DNA of 64,000 nucleotides from UMGS363 sp051881815 (GTDB lineage Bacteria; Bacillota; Clostridia; Oscillospirales; Ruminococcaceae): the NCBI GenBank assembly GCA_051881815.1, contig JBJEQP010000075.1, positions 62,001-126,000 on the forward strand. Reading direction: 5' to 3'. Positions within the stretch are counted from its first letter, which is position 1, and each line of letters opens with the position of its first letter. Below, piece by piece: positions 24,165 through 31,818 of the stretch. A program made the position numbers and the translations under genes. The notes beneath the pieces are model-generated. The model was not told the origin of the DNA and made no database searches. It worked only from the letters and a program-made list of their open reading frames with translations.

Positions 24165-26471
24165 ATGCTTTGTTCAAGATGTAAGAAAAGAACTGCTGTG
24201 GTATTCATTACAGCAATACAGGGCGAAGAAAATCACAACGAAGGTCTTTGTCTTGTATGTGCAAAACAGCTTGGAATACCGCAGGTAAAAGAATACATGG
24301 ATCAGATGGGAATGACCGATCAGGACGTCGAGGAGATCTCCGACGAGCTTACGGATATCACCGAAAGCGATGACGGCGGCTTCTTCAAGAAGGGCGGAAC
24401 GGCGGGCTTCCCGAATTTTCTGCAGAGCCTTATGGGCGGACTTCCAAAGGGGTTTGAAGCCTTCGCAAAATCCGAACCCGACAGTGAAGGAAACGGCACT
24501 TCCGACGAAACAGCTGCCGAAGAAACCGAAAAAAAGAGCAAGGGTCCCCGTCAGAGAAAGATGAAGTCGCTCGAGACCTACTGTGACAATCTTTCTCGAA
24601 AAGCGGAGGAAGGCAAACTCGATCATATCGTTGGCCGTGATAAGGAGATCGCCCGTACTATACAGATACTCTCCCGCCGCCAGAAAAATAATCCCTGCCT
24701 TATCGGTGAACCCGGTGTCGGAAAGACAGCTATTGCCGAGGGTATAGCACAGAAGATCGCCGAGGGCGAAGTTCCTTTCAACCTCAGGGATAAAAAGGTC
24801 TATCTGCTCGACCTCACAGCGCTCATTGCAGGAACACAGTTCAGAGGTCAGTTTGAAAGCCGTATGAAGGCACTTATTGATGAGATAAAGAATGCAGGAA
24901 ATATCATTCTGTTTGTCGATGAGATACACAATCTTGTCGGAACGGGCGGCGACAATGAAGGCTCGATGAATGCCGCAAACATTCTTAAACCAGCCCTCTC
25001 AAGAGGCGAGGTTCAGGTCATCGGTGCAACAACATTCAAGGAATACAGAAAATACATTGAAAAGGACAGTGCTCTTGAAAGGCGTTTCCAGCCCGTTACT
25101 GTAAACGAACCTTCCATCAGCGAGACTGAGCAGGTTCTTTTTGGGATCAGACAGTATTACGAGGAGCATCACAAGGTCAAGATCACAGATGAACTGCTCA
25201 GAATGTGCGCTGTTCTTTCGGAACGCTACATCAACGACCGTTTTCTCCCCGATAAGGCAATTGACCTTCTTGATGAAGCCTGCGCTTGCAGAAGCATACG
25301 CAGCACCGAATTGAGTAAGCTTGATTCAATAAAGAAAGCTCTCGAAAAGGAAGAACAGAACGTTGCTGAAATTGAAGAAGCAGCTGAACCCGATTTTGAA
25401 AAGCTTGCAAACGCAAAGGCTGACATTTTAAAGCTTCAGAAGGAGCTTGAAGATGCCGAAGCGGCTGCGGAAAAGGTCTATGTAACTGAAGAAGACCTTT
25501 CAAAGGTAATTGAGCTTTGGACGGGTATTCCTGCAAGCAAGGTCGTTGAAAGCGAATACAAGAAGCTTGAAAATCTTGAAAGCAAGCTTCGTGAAAAAAT
25601 AATCGGTCAGGATGAAGCTGTATCGCTCGTCTGCAAGGCGATAAAGCGCACAAGAGTTCAGCTCTCAAAACGCCGCAGACCTGCTTCATTCGTCTTTGTC
25701 GGACCCACAGGCGTTGGAAAGACCGAGCTTGTAAAGGTACTTGCATCAGAGCTTTTTGATGGCACAGACCCGCTTATCCGACTTGATATGACCGAATATA
25801 TGGAAAAATACTCGGTATCACGTCTTATCGGTTCGCCTCCGGGATATGTCGGCTACGACGAGGCAGGACAGCTCACCGAAAAGGTTCGCAGAAAGCCATA
25901 CTCCGTTGTTCTCTTTGACGAGATCGAAAAGGCTCATCCCGATGTAATGAATATTCTTCTTCAGATACTTGACGAAGGCAGAGTTACCGATTCACAGGGC
26001 AGAACGGTCAATTTTGAGAACACTATCATTGTTATGACCTCAAATGCAGGCTCAACGGATAAATCAACGGGTATCGGCTTCAACAAAACCGAATCAGAGG
26101 TTTCAAAGGAAAAGTCAATGAAGGCTCTCTCCGACTTCCTGCGGCCGGAATTTTTGAGCCGTATTGATGAGATCGTTACATTCTCTCCGCTTACAAAGGA
26201 AAACTATGAGGACATCGCTGCACTTATGCTTGATGAGATGAAGGAACCTCTTGCTGAAAAGGGAATCACCCTCAAATACAGCAAAAAATCCCTCACAGCG
26301 ATCGCTGAAAAGGCATTCGGACAGAAATTCGGTGCGCGTGATATCCGCAAGGTGATCCGTGAAGAGATCGAGGATAAGATCGCAGAGCTTATCATCACAA
26401 GTACAGCAGAACCGTTTAAAACGATCAAAATCGGTGAGAAAAAGAATGAGCTTGAGATCACAACCGAATAA
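24165..26471 (+). CDS. clpE: ATP-dependent Clp protease ATP-binding subunit ClpE-like
   Basis: A 768-residue Hsp100 unfoldase. The N terminus carries a four-cysteine zinc finger (C3, C6, C29, C32) like that of ClpE and McsA instead of the paired ClpN repeats of ClpC. AAA+ domain 1 has GEPGVGKT and LFVDEIHNLVGTG, a short coiled middle region lies near 385-440, and AAA+ domain 2 has GPTGVGKTE and VLFDEIEKAHPD. An IGF tripeptide in STGIGFN is the likely ClpP-docking loop. GGAGGA lies 6 bases before the ATG. No CtsR-type operator is evident upstream, where the MITE-like element sits. A terminator follows. Confidence 0.92.
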   Translation: MLCSRCKKRTAVVFITAIQGEENHNEGLCLVCAKQLGIPQVKEYMDQMGMTDQDVEEISDELTDITESDDGGFFKKGGTAGFPNFLQSLMGGLPKGFEAFAKSEPDSEGNGTSDETAAEETEKKSKGPRQRKMKSLETYCDNLSRKAEEGKLDHIVGRDKEIARTIQILSRRQKNNPCLIGEPGVGKTAIAEGIAQKIAEGEVPFNLRDKKVYLLDLTALIAGTQFRGQFESRMKALIDEIKNAGNIILFVDEIHNLVGTGGDNEGSMNAANILKPALSRGEVQVIGATTFKEYRKYIEKDSALERRFQPVTVNEPSISETEQVLFGIRQYYEEHHKVKITDELLRMCAVLSERYINDRFLPDKAIDLLDEACACRSIRSTELSKLDSIKKALEKEEQNVAEIEEAAEPDFEKLANAKADILKLQKELEDAEAAAEKVYVTEEDLSKVIELWTGIPASKVVESEYKKLENLESKLREKIIGQDEAVSLVCKAIKRTRVQLSKRRRPASFVFVGPTGVGKTELVKVLASELFDGTDPLIRLDMTEYMEKYSVSRLIGSPPGYVGYDEAGQLTEKVRRKPYSVVLFDEIEKAHPDVMNILLQILDEGRVTDSQGRTVNFENTIIVMTSNAGSTDKSTGIGFNKTESEVSKEKSMKALSDFLRPEFLSRIDEIVTFSPLTKENYEDIAALMLDEMKEPLAEKGITLKYSKKSLTAIAEKAFGQKFGARDIRKVIREEIEDKIAELIITSTAEPFKTIKIGEKKNELEITTE

Positions 26472-26478
26472 AATTTAT

Positions 26479-26509
26479 GGGCAGTTTTTTCATTAAGACT
26501 GCCCTTTTT
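26479..26509 (+). terminator. Rho-independent terminator of clpE
   Basis: Stem GGGCAGT (26479-26485) / ACTGCCC (26498-26504) followed by TTTTT, 7 bp after the clpE stop codon. Confidence 0.88.
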
Positions 26510-26569
26510 CTTTTCATTATTATTATCAAAAATTCTCTCAAAAAAATCGAGTTTTTTTGAAAAAAGGTA

Positions 26570-26598
26570 TTGACATTTGATACAGTATATGGTATAAT
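26570..26598 (+). promoter_or_regulatory. Consensus sigma-A promoter of the Gly-Arg-His tRNA cluster
   Basis: TTGACA (26570-26575), a 17-bp spacer and TATAAT (26593-26598), 28 bp before the first tRNA. Both boxes match the consensus exactly. Confidence 0.92.
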
Positions 26599-26626
26599 GA
26601 ATATCGTCGTTAGGGAAGATAAAAAT

Positions 26627-26700
26627 GCGAGTGTAGTTCAATGGTAGAACACTAGCCTTCCAAGCTGGTTGCGTGGGTTCGATTCCCATCACTCGCTCCA
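26627..26700 (+). tRNA. tRNA-Gly (anticodon TCC)
   Basis: A 74-nt cloverleaf: acceptor GCGAGTG/CACTCGC, D stem GTTC/GAAC, anticodon loop CTTCCAA (TCC) on a CTAGC/GCTGG stem, T loop TTCGATT and an encoded CCA end. Confidence 0.96.
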
Positions 26701-26725
26701 CTTTTTTCCCTAACGTATTTAATGT

Positions 26726-26802
26726 GCGTCATTAACTCAGCTGGATAGAGTAACTGCCTTCTAAGCAGTAAGCCACTGGTTCGAATCCAGTATGACGCGC
26801 CA
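26726..26802 (+). tRNA. tRNA-Arg (anticodon TCT)
   Basis: A 77-nt cloverleaf: acceptor GCGTCAT/ATGACGC, anticodon loop CTTCTAA (TCT) on an ACTGC/GCAGT stem, T arm CTGG-TTCGAAT-CCAG, discriminator G and encoded CCA. Confidence 0.96.
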
Positions 26803-26806
26803 ATAT

Positions 26807-26884
26807 GGTGGGTGTAGCTTAGTTGGTTAAAGCGTCGGATTGTGGTCCCGAAGATCGTGGGTTCGAATCCCATCTCCCACCCCA
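26807..26884 (+). tRNA. tRNA-His (anticodon GTG) with encoded G-1
   Basis: A 78-nt tRNA including the extra 5' G (26807), which faces discriminator C73, and an encoded CCA. The anticodon loop is TTGTGGT (GTG), and the D stem is GCTT/AAGC. Two imperfections are seen: a U6-U67 mismatch in the acceptor stem and an A31-C39 mismatch closing the anticodon stem. Confidence 0.92.
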
Positions 26885-26889
26885 CAAAT

Positions 26890-26925
26890 ACCTGTTTAAA
26901 CGTTTTGTTTAGACAGGTTTTTTTT
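26890..26925 (+). terminator. Rho-independent terminator of the Gly-Arg-His tRNA cluster
   Basis: Stem ACCTGTTTAAAC / GTTTAGACAGGT followed by eight T residues, starting 6 bp after tRNA-His. The T-run overlaps the stop codon of the converging ACT-domain gene. Confidence 0.9.
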
Positions 26926-27292
26926 ATTTTATAATTTCATAATCTGAATTTTCAAGAATTTGCAAAGCGTTTTTAAACTGCTCTTTCTTTGTAAGGATAT
27001 AATCTGTATTGAAAGTTGAAACAGCAAAAACGCCTATTTTATTTTCCGCTAAAACTCCGCATATCTCCGACAAAATACCTATCAGAGAAAAGTCAAGAAT
27101 ACCCTCAATGCGAAATGCTTTCCAGCCGTCTTCTCTTTCAATAGTATTTGACGGAGTTTCATCTGTGATACAAACAAGCGATTTTTCTTCATCTGTTTTT
27201 CCTATAAAAACATACTCCGAATCAAGGTTGACAAGCGAGTAATCTTCCACTTTACATACCGTGAAATCAAGATCAATTGCTTTTATTTTCAT
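26924..27292 (-). CDS. ACT domain-containing protein (CASTOR/ACT_7-like)
   Basis: A 122-residue protein. The N-terminal half (MKIKAIDLDFTVCKVEDYS, EYVFIGKTDEEKSLVC) and the C-terminal ACT fold (GILDFSLIGILSEICGVLAENKIGVFAVSTFNTDYILTKKEQF) match small two-part ACT proteins thought to sense amino acids, similar to lysine/threonine-responsive ACT_7 proteins. No enzyme domain is attached. The ATG at 27292 was chosen because the frame further upstream runs into the purA terminator hairpin; the ribosome site is weak. It sits 60 bp downstream of purA on the same strand, and may be reached only by read-through or by an unseen promoter. Confidence 0.8.
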   Translation of the reverse strand: MKIKAIDLDFTVCKVEDYSLVNLDSEYVFIGKTDEEKSLVCITDETPSNTIEREDGWKAFRIEGILDFSLIGILSEICGVLAENKIGVFAVSTFNTDYILTKKEQFKNALQILENSDYEIIK

Positions 27293-27315
27293 ATTAAACC
27301 AATCCCATTTTATAC

Positions 27316-27343
27316 AAAATCCCCACACCTTTGCGATGTGGGG
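27316..27343 (-). terminator. Rho-independent terminator of purA
   Basis: On the minus strand, stem CCCCACA (27343-27337) / TGTGGGG (27327-27321) followed by ATTTTG, 10 bp after the purA stop. The T-run is short, so some read-through into the ACT gene is plausible. Confidence 0.75.
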
Positions 27344-27352
27344 ATAAACTTT

Positions 27353-28627
27353 TTATCTTTCGATCTGCTGCTCACGGTCGGGGCCAACGCCGATCATTGC
27401 GATCTTACATTCGCAGAGTTCTTCAAGGCGCTTGATATAACCCTTGCAGATCTCGGGAAGCTCGTCAAATGTTCTGCAGCCGGAAATATCATCGTTAAAT
27501 CCGGGATAATCTTCGTAAACAGGCTGGCAGCCGTCAAGCTCTTCAAGAGTTGCAGGGAAATCCTTGATAATCGTGCCATCAGGCTTCTTATATGCAACAC
27601 AGATCTTGAGGGTATCAATTCCTGCGAGAGTGTCAAGCTTGTTTACAACGAGGCAGTTAAGACCGTTTACACGAACAGCGTGACGGATGATAACGGAATC
27701 AAACCATCCTGTACGTCTTGGTCTGCCTGTAATAGTACCGAACTCATGACCCTTTTCACGGATATAGTCGCCTGTTGCGTCGTTAAGCTCTGTCGGGAAC
27801 GGTCCCTTGCCGACTCTTGTTGTGTATGCCTTTGCAACGCCGTAAACGTTGTTGATAACTGTCGGACCAACGCCTGTACCAACGCAAACACCTGCAGAAA
27901 GAGGATGCGAGCTTGTAACGTAAGGATATGTACCGAAGTCGATATCGAGAAGTGTAGCCTGTGCTCCCTCAAAGAGGATAGTCTTATCCGCCTTTATTGC
28001 TTCGTATGCAAGAACGGAAACGTCAGCCTCATATTTTGCAAGACGCTTGCCATATTCTGTGTATTCCTTGATAACAGCTTCAATGTCAACTGCTTCGCCG
28101 CCGAAAACCTCGGTGATGATCTTGTTTCTGAGCTTGCCTGTTGTGCGAGCCTTTTCAGCGAATACTTCGGGATGAATAAGATCGTAGAAACGAATGCCCG
28201 AACGCTCATACTTGTCCATATATGTTGGGCCTATACCGCGCTTTGTCGTACCAATATCAAGGCTTCCTCTGAATTCTTCGGAAAGTCCGTCGAGGATAAT
28301 GTGCCAAGGCATAACAACGTGTGCTCTTGGGTCGATCTTGAGGTTATCGCAGGAGATACCTCTTGATTCGAGGTCGTCAATCTCACCGAGAAGATCCTGC
28401 GGATTGAGAACAACGCCTGCACCGATAAGGCAGAGGGTATCTTTATAAAGAATACCCGAAGGTATAAGATGAAGCTTATATGTTTCACCATTGCTTGCAA
28501 CAGTATGACCCGCGTTGTTTCCGCCCTGTGAACGAACAACAACATCTGCTCTTGAAGCAAGGATGTCAATTACCTTACCCTTGCCTTCATCTCCCCACTG
28601 AGTACCGATTACAATATTAGCAGCCAT
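27353..28627 (-). CDS. purA: Adenylosuccinate synthetase
   Basis: A 424-residue GTP-dependent ligase that joins IMP and aspartate in AMP synthesis. Family signatures are intact: the P-loop-like GTQWGDEGKGK near residues 7-17 with catalytic Asp, the GGNNAGHTV IMP loop (about 35-43), KRGIGPTYMDK, and the C-terminal TGRPRRTGWFD and VGPDREQ segments. It is monocistronic with a consensus promoter at 28720-28748, an ~85-nt leader and its own terminator. No purine riboswitch structure was recognised in the leader. Confidence 0.97.
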   Translation of the reverse strand: MAANIVIGTQWGDEGKGKVIDILASRADVVVRSQGGNNAGHTVASNGETYKLHLIPSGILYKDTLCLIGAGVVLNPQDLLGEIDDLESRGISCDNLKIDPRAHVVMPWHIILDGLSEEFRGSLDIGTTKRGIGPTYMDKYERSGIRFYDLIHPEVFAEKARTTGKLRNKIITEVFGGEAVDIEAVIKEYTEYGKRLAKYEADVSVLAYEAIKADKTILFEGAQATLLDIDFGTYPYVTSSHPLSAGVCVGTGVGPTVINNVYGVAKAYTTRVGKGPFPTELNDATGDYIREKGHEFGTITGRPRRTGWFDSVIIRHAVRVNGLNCLVVNKLDTLAGIDTLKICVAYKKPDGTIIKDFPATLEELDGCQPVYEDYPGFNDDISGCRTFDELPEICKGYIKRLEELCECKIAMIGVGPDREQQIER

Positions 28628-28719
28628 AGAAAACTCCGTTTCCCGACAGCAAAAAATTTTAACCGACTTCCCTGCTGCCGAAAAAGAAGCCGCAATAATA
28701 AACTAAATTACCACAATGT

Positions 28720-28748
28720 ATTATAGCAGATTTTTTTAATTATGTCAA
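28720..28748 (-). promoter_or_regulatory. Consensus sigma-A promoter of purA
   Basis: On the minus strand TTGACA (28748-28743), a 17-bp spacer and TATAAT (28725-28720). It is almost back-to-back with the plus-strand promoter at 28757-28785. Confidence 0.9.
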
Positions 28749-28756
28749 CTTTTTTC

Positions 28757-28785
28757 TTGACTTAATTCAATATATATGGTAAAAT
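28757..28785 (+). promoter_or_regulatory. sigma-A-type promoter of the acidic repeat-protein pair
   Basis: TTGACT (28757-28762), a 17-bp spacer and TAAAAT (28780-28785), with TG one base before the -10, 50 bp before the first ATG. Confidence 0.78.
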
Positions 28786-28835
28786 TTATGTATATTAAAA
28801 TCTCCCGGTTTTAATGGGGGAAACAAGGAGTAATT

Positions 28836-29399
28836 ATGGGGATTTTCAATAACATATTCAAATCAAGATCCGGAAAAAACAAAAAAACACACAAATCACG
28901 CAATTCATCTCGTGAGTATGACTTATCCTATAAGCAAGCAAAAGTTAAGCATACCCCTGTTAACAAAAATGAAAGTGCTGTCAAGGGAGCTGCGCCTGTC
29001 AGGAATTCAAAACAGGGTGTTACAGTTAAAAGATTAGTTGTAAAAAAAGCTGCAAGCACTTCTGCTGTAAAGAAACCTGAAGTAAACAATACAGCAGCTG
29101 CCGAGAAGAATTCTACTTCAGTTTTGCAGGATAACAATATTATGCTCACAACGACTGTTTCGGCAGAAGAGCTGGAAAGTCTTCCCGATGACAGTGCCGC
29201 AAGACCTACTTTCAACTATGATGACGGTGGAATGGGCGGTATTGACGTAAGCGCGCTTGATCTCAGTTCGCTCGATGATTATGTGGATGATGACATTTCT
29301 GACGAACCCGAAGACAACAATATTTACAGCGACGACGATGATGATTATACATTTGATGCGGATCCTTCTTCGATCCGAATTTCAGATATGGATGAATAA
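28836..29399 (+). CDS. Acidic low-complexity protein of unknown function (first of a pair)
   Basis: A 187-residue protein with no recognised fold. A short hydrophobic start (MGIFNNIF) leads into a basic region (residues ~10-80, rich in K, S, N) and then a strongly acidic C-terminal third with ALDLSSLDDYVDDDISDEPED and an NIYSDDDDD segment, ending in SSIRISDMDE. No membrane segment or signal peptide. Composition suggests intrinsic disorder. The C-terminal pattern NIYSDDDxD...SSIxIxxxxE is shared with the next protein, so the two are paralogues. AAGGAG precedes the ATG. The genes are 20 bp apart and probably co-transcribed. Confidence 0.75.
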   Translation: MGIFNNIFKSRSGKNKKTHKSRNSSREYDLSYKQAKVKHTPVNKNESAVKGAAPVRNSKQGVTVKRLVVKKAASTSAVKKPEVNNTAAAEKNSTSVLQDNNIMLTTTVSAEELESLPDDSAARPTFNYDDGGMGGIDVSALDLSSLDDYVDDDISDEPEDNNIYSDDDDDYTFDADPSSIRISDMDE

Positions 29400-29419
29400 C
29401 AAAAGAAAGGTGTTAGAAT

Positions 29420-30145
29420 ATGTTTTTATTCAACAAAAACAAAAACAAGGATGAACCAAGATCCGCTGCCCCTGTATCCCCTGCACCCGTTTCTGCTCCT
29501 GCAGCAAAGCCTGCGAGCGCTGATGATTTTTTTGCTGATCTTGACAAAAAAAGCAAGCCAAAGCCTGTTGAACAGCCTGTAAAAACCGACATTGATGTTC
29601 CCGATGTTGTCGGACTTCGCGACGAACCTCTCCCGGAAGAAGGAAGCAGCATGAATGACGTTGTAACCGACTCATTTGCTGCGGAAAACCTCACCGACAA
29701 AACACTCAATGATGACGGCAACTATCACGGCAGCATGAACGACGCATACACCACAGCGGAAGAACCAAAAGAAGAAAAGGCTTTTGATCCAAGCAGTGCT
29801 GTTACTGCGGATGACTTTTTCAGCAATATGGGACGCAAATCCGCACCGAAGCCTGCCGCTGAACCAATGGTGCTTCGTGAAGAACCTCTCCCCGAAGTAG
29901 GAAGCAGCATGAACGGGCTCGATATCTCAACACTTACAACTGATGGTCTTCGTGACAAATCATACGAGAACGACGATCTTTATCACGGAAATATGAATGA
30001 CATTCCCGATGAAGATGCTATCGACACCGATTCTCTCGCTGTTAAGCATCTTAAAGCTGACGCTGATGACAGCGGGAACATATACAGCGATGATGATTAT
30101 GATGTTGACGAAAGCAGCATTGTTATCGAAGAGATCAACGAATAA
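29420..30145 (+). CDS. Acidic tandem-repeat protein of unknown function (second of a pair)
   Basis: A 241-residue protein built of an N-terminal MFLFNKNKNK start, a Pro/Ala-rich linker, and a tandem module at residues ~34-108 and ~130-194. Each module begins ADDFF, continues through a K/P-rich stretch, then LRxEPLPExGSSMN, and ends YHGxMND. A third, partial copy (about 203-223) leads into the NIYSDDD...SSIVIEE ending shared with the upstream protein. It is strongly acidic and probably disordered, with no signal peptide or membrane helix. AAAGGTG precedes the ATG. Not recognised as any named family; the two proteins could form a complex or act as scaffolds, which is speculation. Confidence 0.75.
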   Translation: MFLFNKNKNKDEPRSAAPVSPAPVSAPAAKPASADDFFADLDKKSKPKPVEQPVKTDIDVPDVVGLRDEPLPEEGSSMNDVVTDSFAAENLTDKTLNDDGNYHGSMNDAYTTAEEPKEEKAFDPSSAVTADDFFSNMGRKSAPKPAAEPMVLREEPLPEVGSSMNGLDISTLTTDGLRDKSYENDDLYHGNMNDIPDEDAIDTDSLAVKHLKADADDSGNIYSDDDYDVDESSIVIEEINE

Positions 30146-30149
30146 GAAT

Positions 30150-30277
30150 ATACTGCATGGCACAAGGGGCGCCCCCTTTGTCCTTTCGTTTGTTATTTAC
30201 GAAATGAGCAAAGTTTGTCGCTCGGTACCGATAATACTTCTTCATCGGTATACACTAAAGTCATGCAGTATTTTTTT
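30150..30277 (-). repeat. Structured repeat element, copy B
   Basis: This copy lies between converging genes. The outer stem is ATACTGCATG (30150-30159) / CATGCAGTAT (30262-30271). Read on the minus strand it aligns with copy A (3872-4002): the TACCGAT/ATCGGTA hairpin with the same AGAAGTAT loop, ACCGAGC, AAACTTTG, the TTTCG/CGAAA helix and the CAAAGGGG/CCCCTTG hairpin. On the plus strand it is followed by seven T residues and so could terminate the upstream acidic-protein operon. Confidence 0.7.
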
Positions 30278-30280
30278 GCA

Positions 30281-30315
30281 AAAAAAACAGCAGCCTTTTT
30301 AGCGAAAAGCTGCTG
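30281..30315 (-). terminator. Rho-independent terminator, minus strand
   Basis: On the minus strand, stem CAGCAGC (30315-30309) / GCTGCTG (30294-30288) followed by seven T residues. It lies 120 bp beyond the deacetylase stop; three small hairpins (including CACATCG/CGATGTG and AACCGA/TCGGTT) occupy the gap 30318-30435, which holds no gene. Confidence 0.82.
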
Positions 30316-30435
30316 AAATAAAATAAAATGAAATGAGTTGGAGGCACGAAAAAGACTGCGCCTAAACAAATACACATCGTCTGCATCGATGTGCGGTAAA
30401 TCATAACCGAAATTGATCGGTTGTGAAATCAGAAA

Positions 30436-31236
30436 TTAAACATGCGGCAGACAAAATTCAAATCCGTCTGCGCGAATATCATCAATGAGCTGCGGCAGTA
30501 TCTCCGCATTCGTTGATGAAACGCTGTGCAAAAGATATATTGCACCATCATGTGCGGCATTTCTCGCCTTTTCAAGTGAGGAAGCACAATCAGGCTGATT
30601 ATCTACATTCCAGTCACAGTACGCATAGCTCCAGAGCATTGTCTTATAACCAAGCTTACTGCAAACAGCAAGAGCACGTTCCGAATACTCTCCGCACGGT
30701 GGTCGAAGATACTTCATTTCGACTCCGTATTCGTTTTTTACGAAATCATGGAGCGACATGATCTCCTCCTCTGCACTTTCGGGTGAAAGAGCCGGCAGAG
30801 ATTCATGCTTCATACCGTGGTTTCCAATGATGTGACCCTCTGCGATCATACGCTTTACAAGCTCTTTATTTCGCTTTGCATAGTCGCCTGTCAGGAAAAA
30901 TACCGCTTTGACATTTTTCTCTTTTAAGGTATCGAGTATCTTCTCGGTATAGCCATTCTCGTAGCCTTGATCAAACGTCAGACAGATACCTTTTTCTCCG
31001 CTGAACACCGCATAGCTGTTATAGGCCTCAAACTCATCGTTGAACATCTTTGCACCTGTCGGACAATTGTTTTCGTCACATTCGATGCCCTGTCCATAGC
31101 CGTGAGATTCAGCCGAAAGCCCGTTCAACTCAGAGATATCCTGTTCTGACAGATGATTTGCCGAAGCTGTAAAGGTCAAAAGATTCACAGCAATAGCAAC
31201 TGCCGCAAATGCTGTGATAAGCTTCAAGATCTTCAT
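30436..31236 (-). CDS. pdaA: Polysaccharide deacetylase, PdaA-like (muramic delta-lactam synthesis)
   Basis: A 266-residue NodB-type deacetylase with an N-terminal signal or membrane segment (about residues 5-25). The first motif reads LTFDQGYENGYT: the D-x-GYENGYT form, with a non-Asp residue after the catalytic Asp, is the hallmark of PdaA rather than of chitin deacetylases. HIIGNHGMKH gives the metal histidines, RPPCGEYS the next motif and YLLHSVS the last His. PdaA de-N-acetylates peptide-free MurNAc after CwlD (gene at 8403) to form spore cortex delta-lactam. The ATG at 31236 follows GGAGGGA; an upstream in-frame ATG lies before that ribosome site. Confidence 0.88.
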   Translation of the reverse strand: MKILKLITAFAAVAIAVNLLTFTASANHLSEQDISELNGLSAESHGYGQGIECDENNCPTGAKMFNDEFEAYNSYAVFSGEKGICLTFDQGYENGYTEKILDTLKEKNVKAVFFLTGDYAKRNKELVKRMIAEGHIIGNHGMKHESLPALSPESAEEEIMSLHDFVKNEYGVEMKYLRPPCGEYSERALAVCSKLGYKTMLWSYAYCDWNVDNQPDCASSLEKARNAAHDGAIYLLHSVSSTNAEILPQLIDDIRADGFEFCLPHV

Positions 31237-31392
31237 CCGATCCCTCCATAACAAAATTTACGGATAAACCGTATATTATTTATTATAGCTGCATCGTTAT
31301 AACTTATCACAAGTATATTATATCACAAATTAACGGAAAATAACACTACAGAGAGGTTACAATTTTATCACAATTTACTTCCTGTTATTAAC

Positions 31393-31425
31393 AAAAATGC
31401 GCTGCGATAATTACATCACAGCGCA
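31393..31425 (-). terminator. Rho-independent terminator of ireB
   Basis: On the minus strand, stem TGCGCTG (31425-31419) / CAGCGCA (31404-31398) with further AT pairing inside, followed by TTTTT, 18 bp after the ireB stop. Confidence 0.87.
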
Positions 31426-31442
31426 CACCTTGCAGATGAAAC

Positions 31443-31691
31443 TTATTTTGAGAGATACGATTTAACAAGCTCCTGAAGAAGCTCATCCCTATCGATATGT
31501 CTGATAAGATTTCTTGCGTTATTATACGTTGTTATGTAAGTCGGGTCTTCCGATAAAATATATCCAACGATCTGATTAATGGGATTATAACCCTTTTCAT
31601 TGAGAGCGTCATATATTAATGTGAGATTCTTTTTAAGTTCTCCTTCGTTTTCCTCAATAACAGTAAACGTCATTGTCTGTTCGTTATTCAT
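31443..31691 (-). CDS. ireB: IreB family regulatory phosphoprotein (UPF0297, YrzL-like)
   Basis: An 82-residue protein covering the whole IreB family: TMTFTVIEENEGELKKNL, then YDALNEKGYNPINQIVGYILSEDPTYITTYNNARNLIRHIDRDELLQELV. In Enterococcus IreB is phosphorylated by the Ser/Thr kinase IreK (at N-terminal Thr residues) and counters cephalosporin resistance; in other Firmicutes it belongs to the alaS-ireB-ruvX-DUF1292 set. Here it stands alone, with its own strong promoter (31734-31762) and terminator. Confidence 0.95.
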   Translation of the reverse strand: MNNEQTMTFTVIEENEGELKKNLTLIYDALNEKGYNPINQIVGYILSEDPTYITTYNNARNLIRHIDRDELLQELVKSYLSK

Positions 31692-31733
31692 TTTATATGA
31701 CCTTCCTTCTATATGGATTCATCTTATAGTTAT

Positions 31734-31762
31734 ATTATACTATATTAGCGAAAAAAATGCAA
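31734..31762 (-). promoter_or_regulatory. sigma-A-type promoter of ireB
   Basis: On the minus strand TTGCAT (31762-31757), a 17-bp spacer and TATAAT (31739-31734), 43 bp before the ireB ATG. Confidence 0.82.
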
Positions 31763-31818
31763 GTATTTTTTTATATTTTTTGAAACAAAAGTTTTGTTTT
31801 AGAATATGCTGTAAAAAA

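Noticed and set aside
24174..24929. 251-codon minus-strand frame
   Set aside because: Antisense shadow of the clpE N-terminal region.
27338..28366. 342-codon open frame on the plus strand
   Set aside because: It is antisense to purA throughout, rich in Cys, Leu and Val from mirrored codons, has no ribosome site or promoter, and matches no family.
28628..28712. Purine riboswitch in the purA leader
   Set aside because: The ~85-nt leader shows no three-way junction with the conserved loop bases and no terminator/anti-terminator pair.
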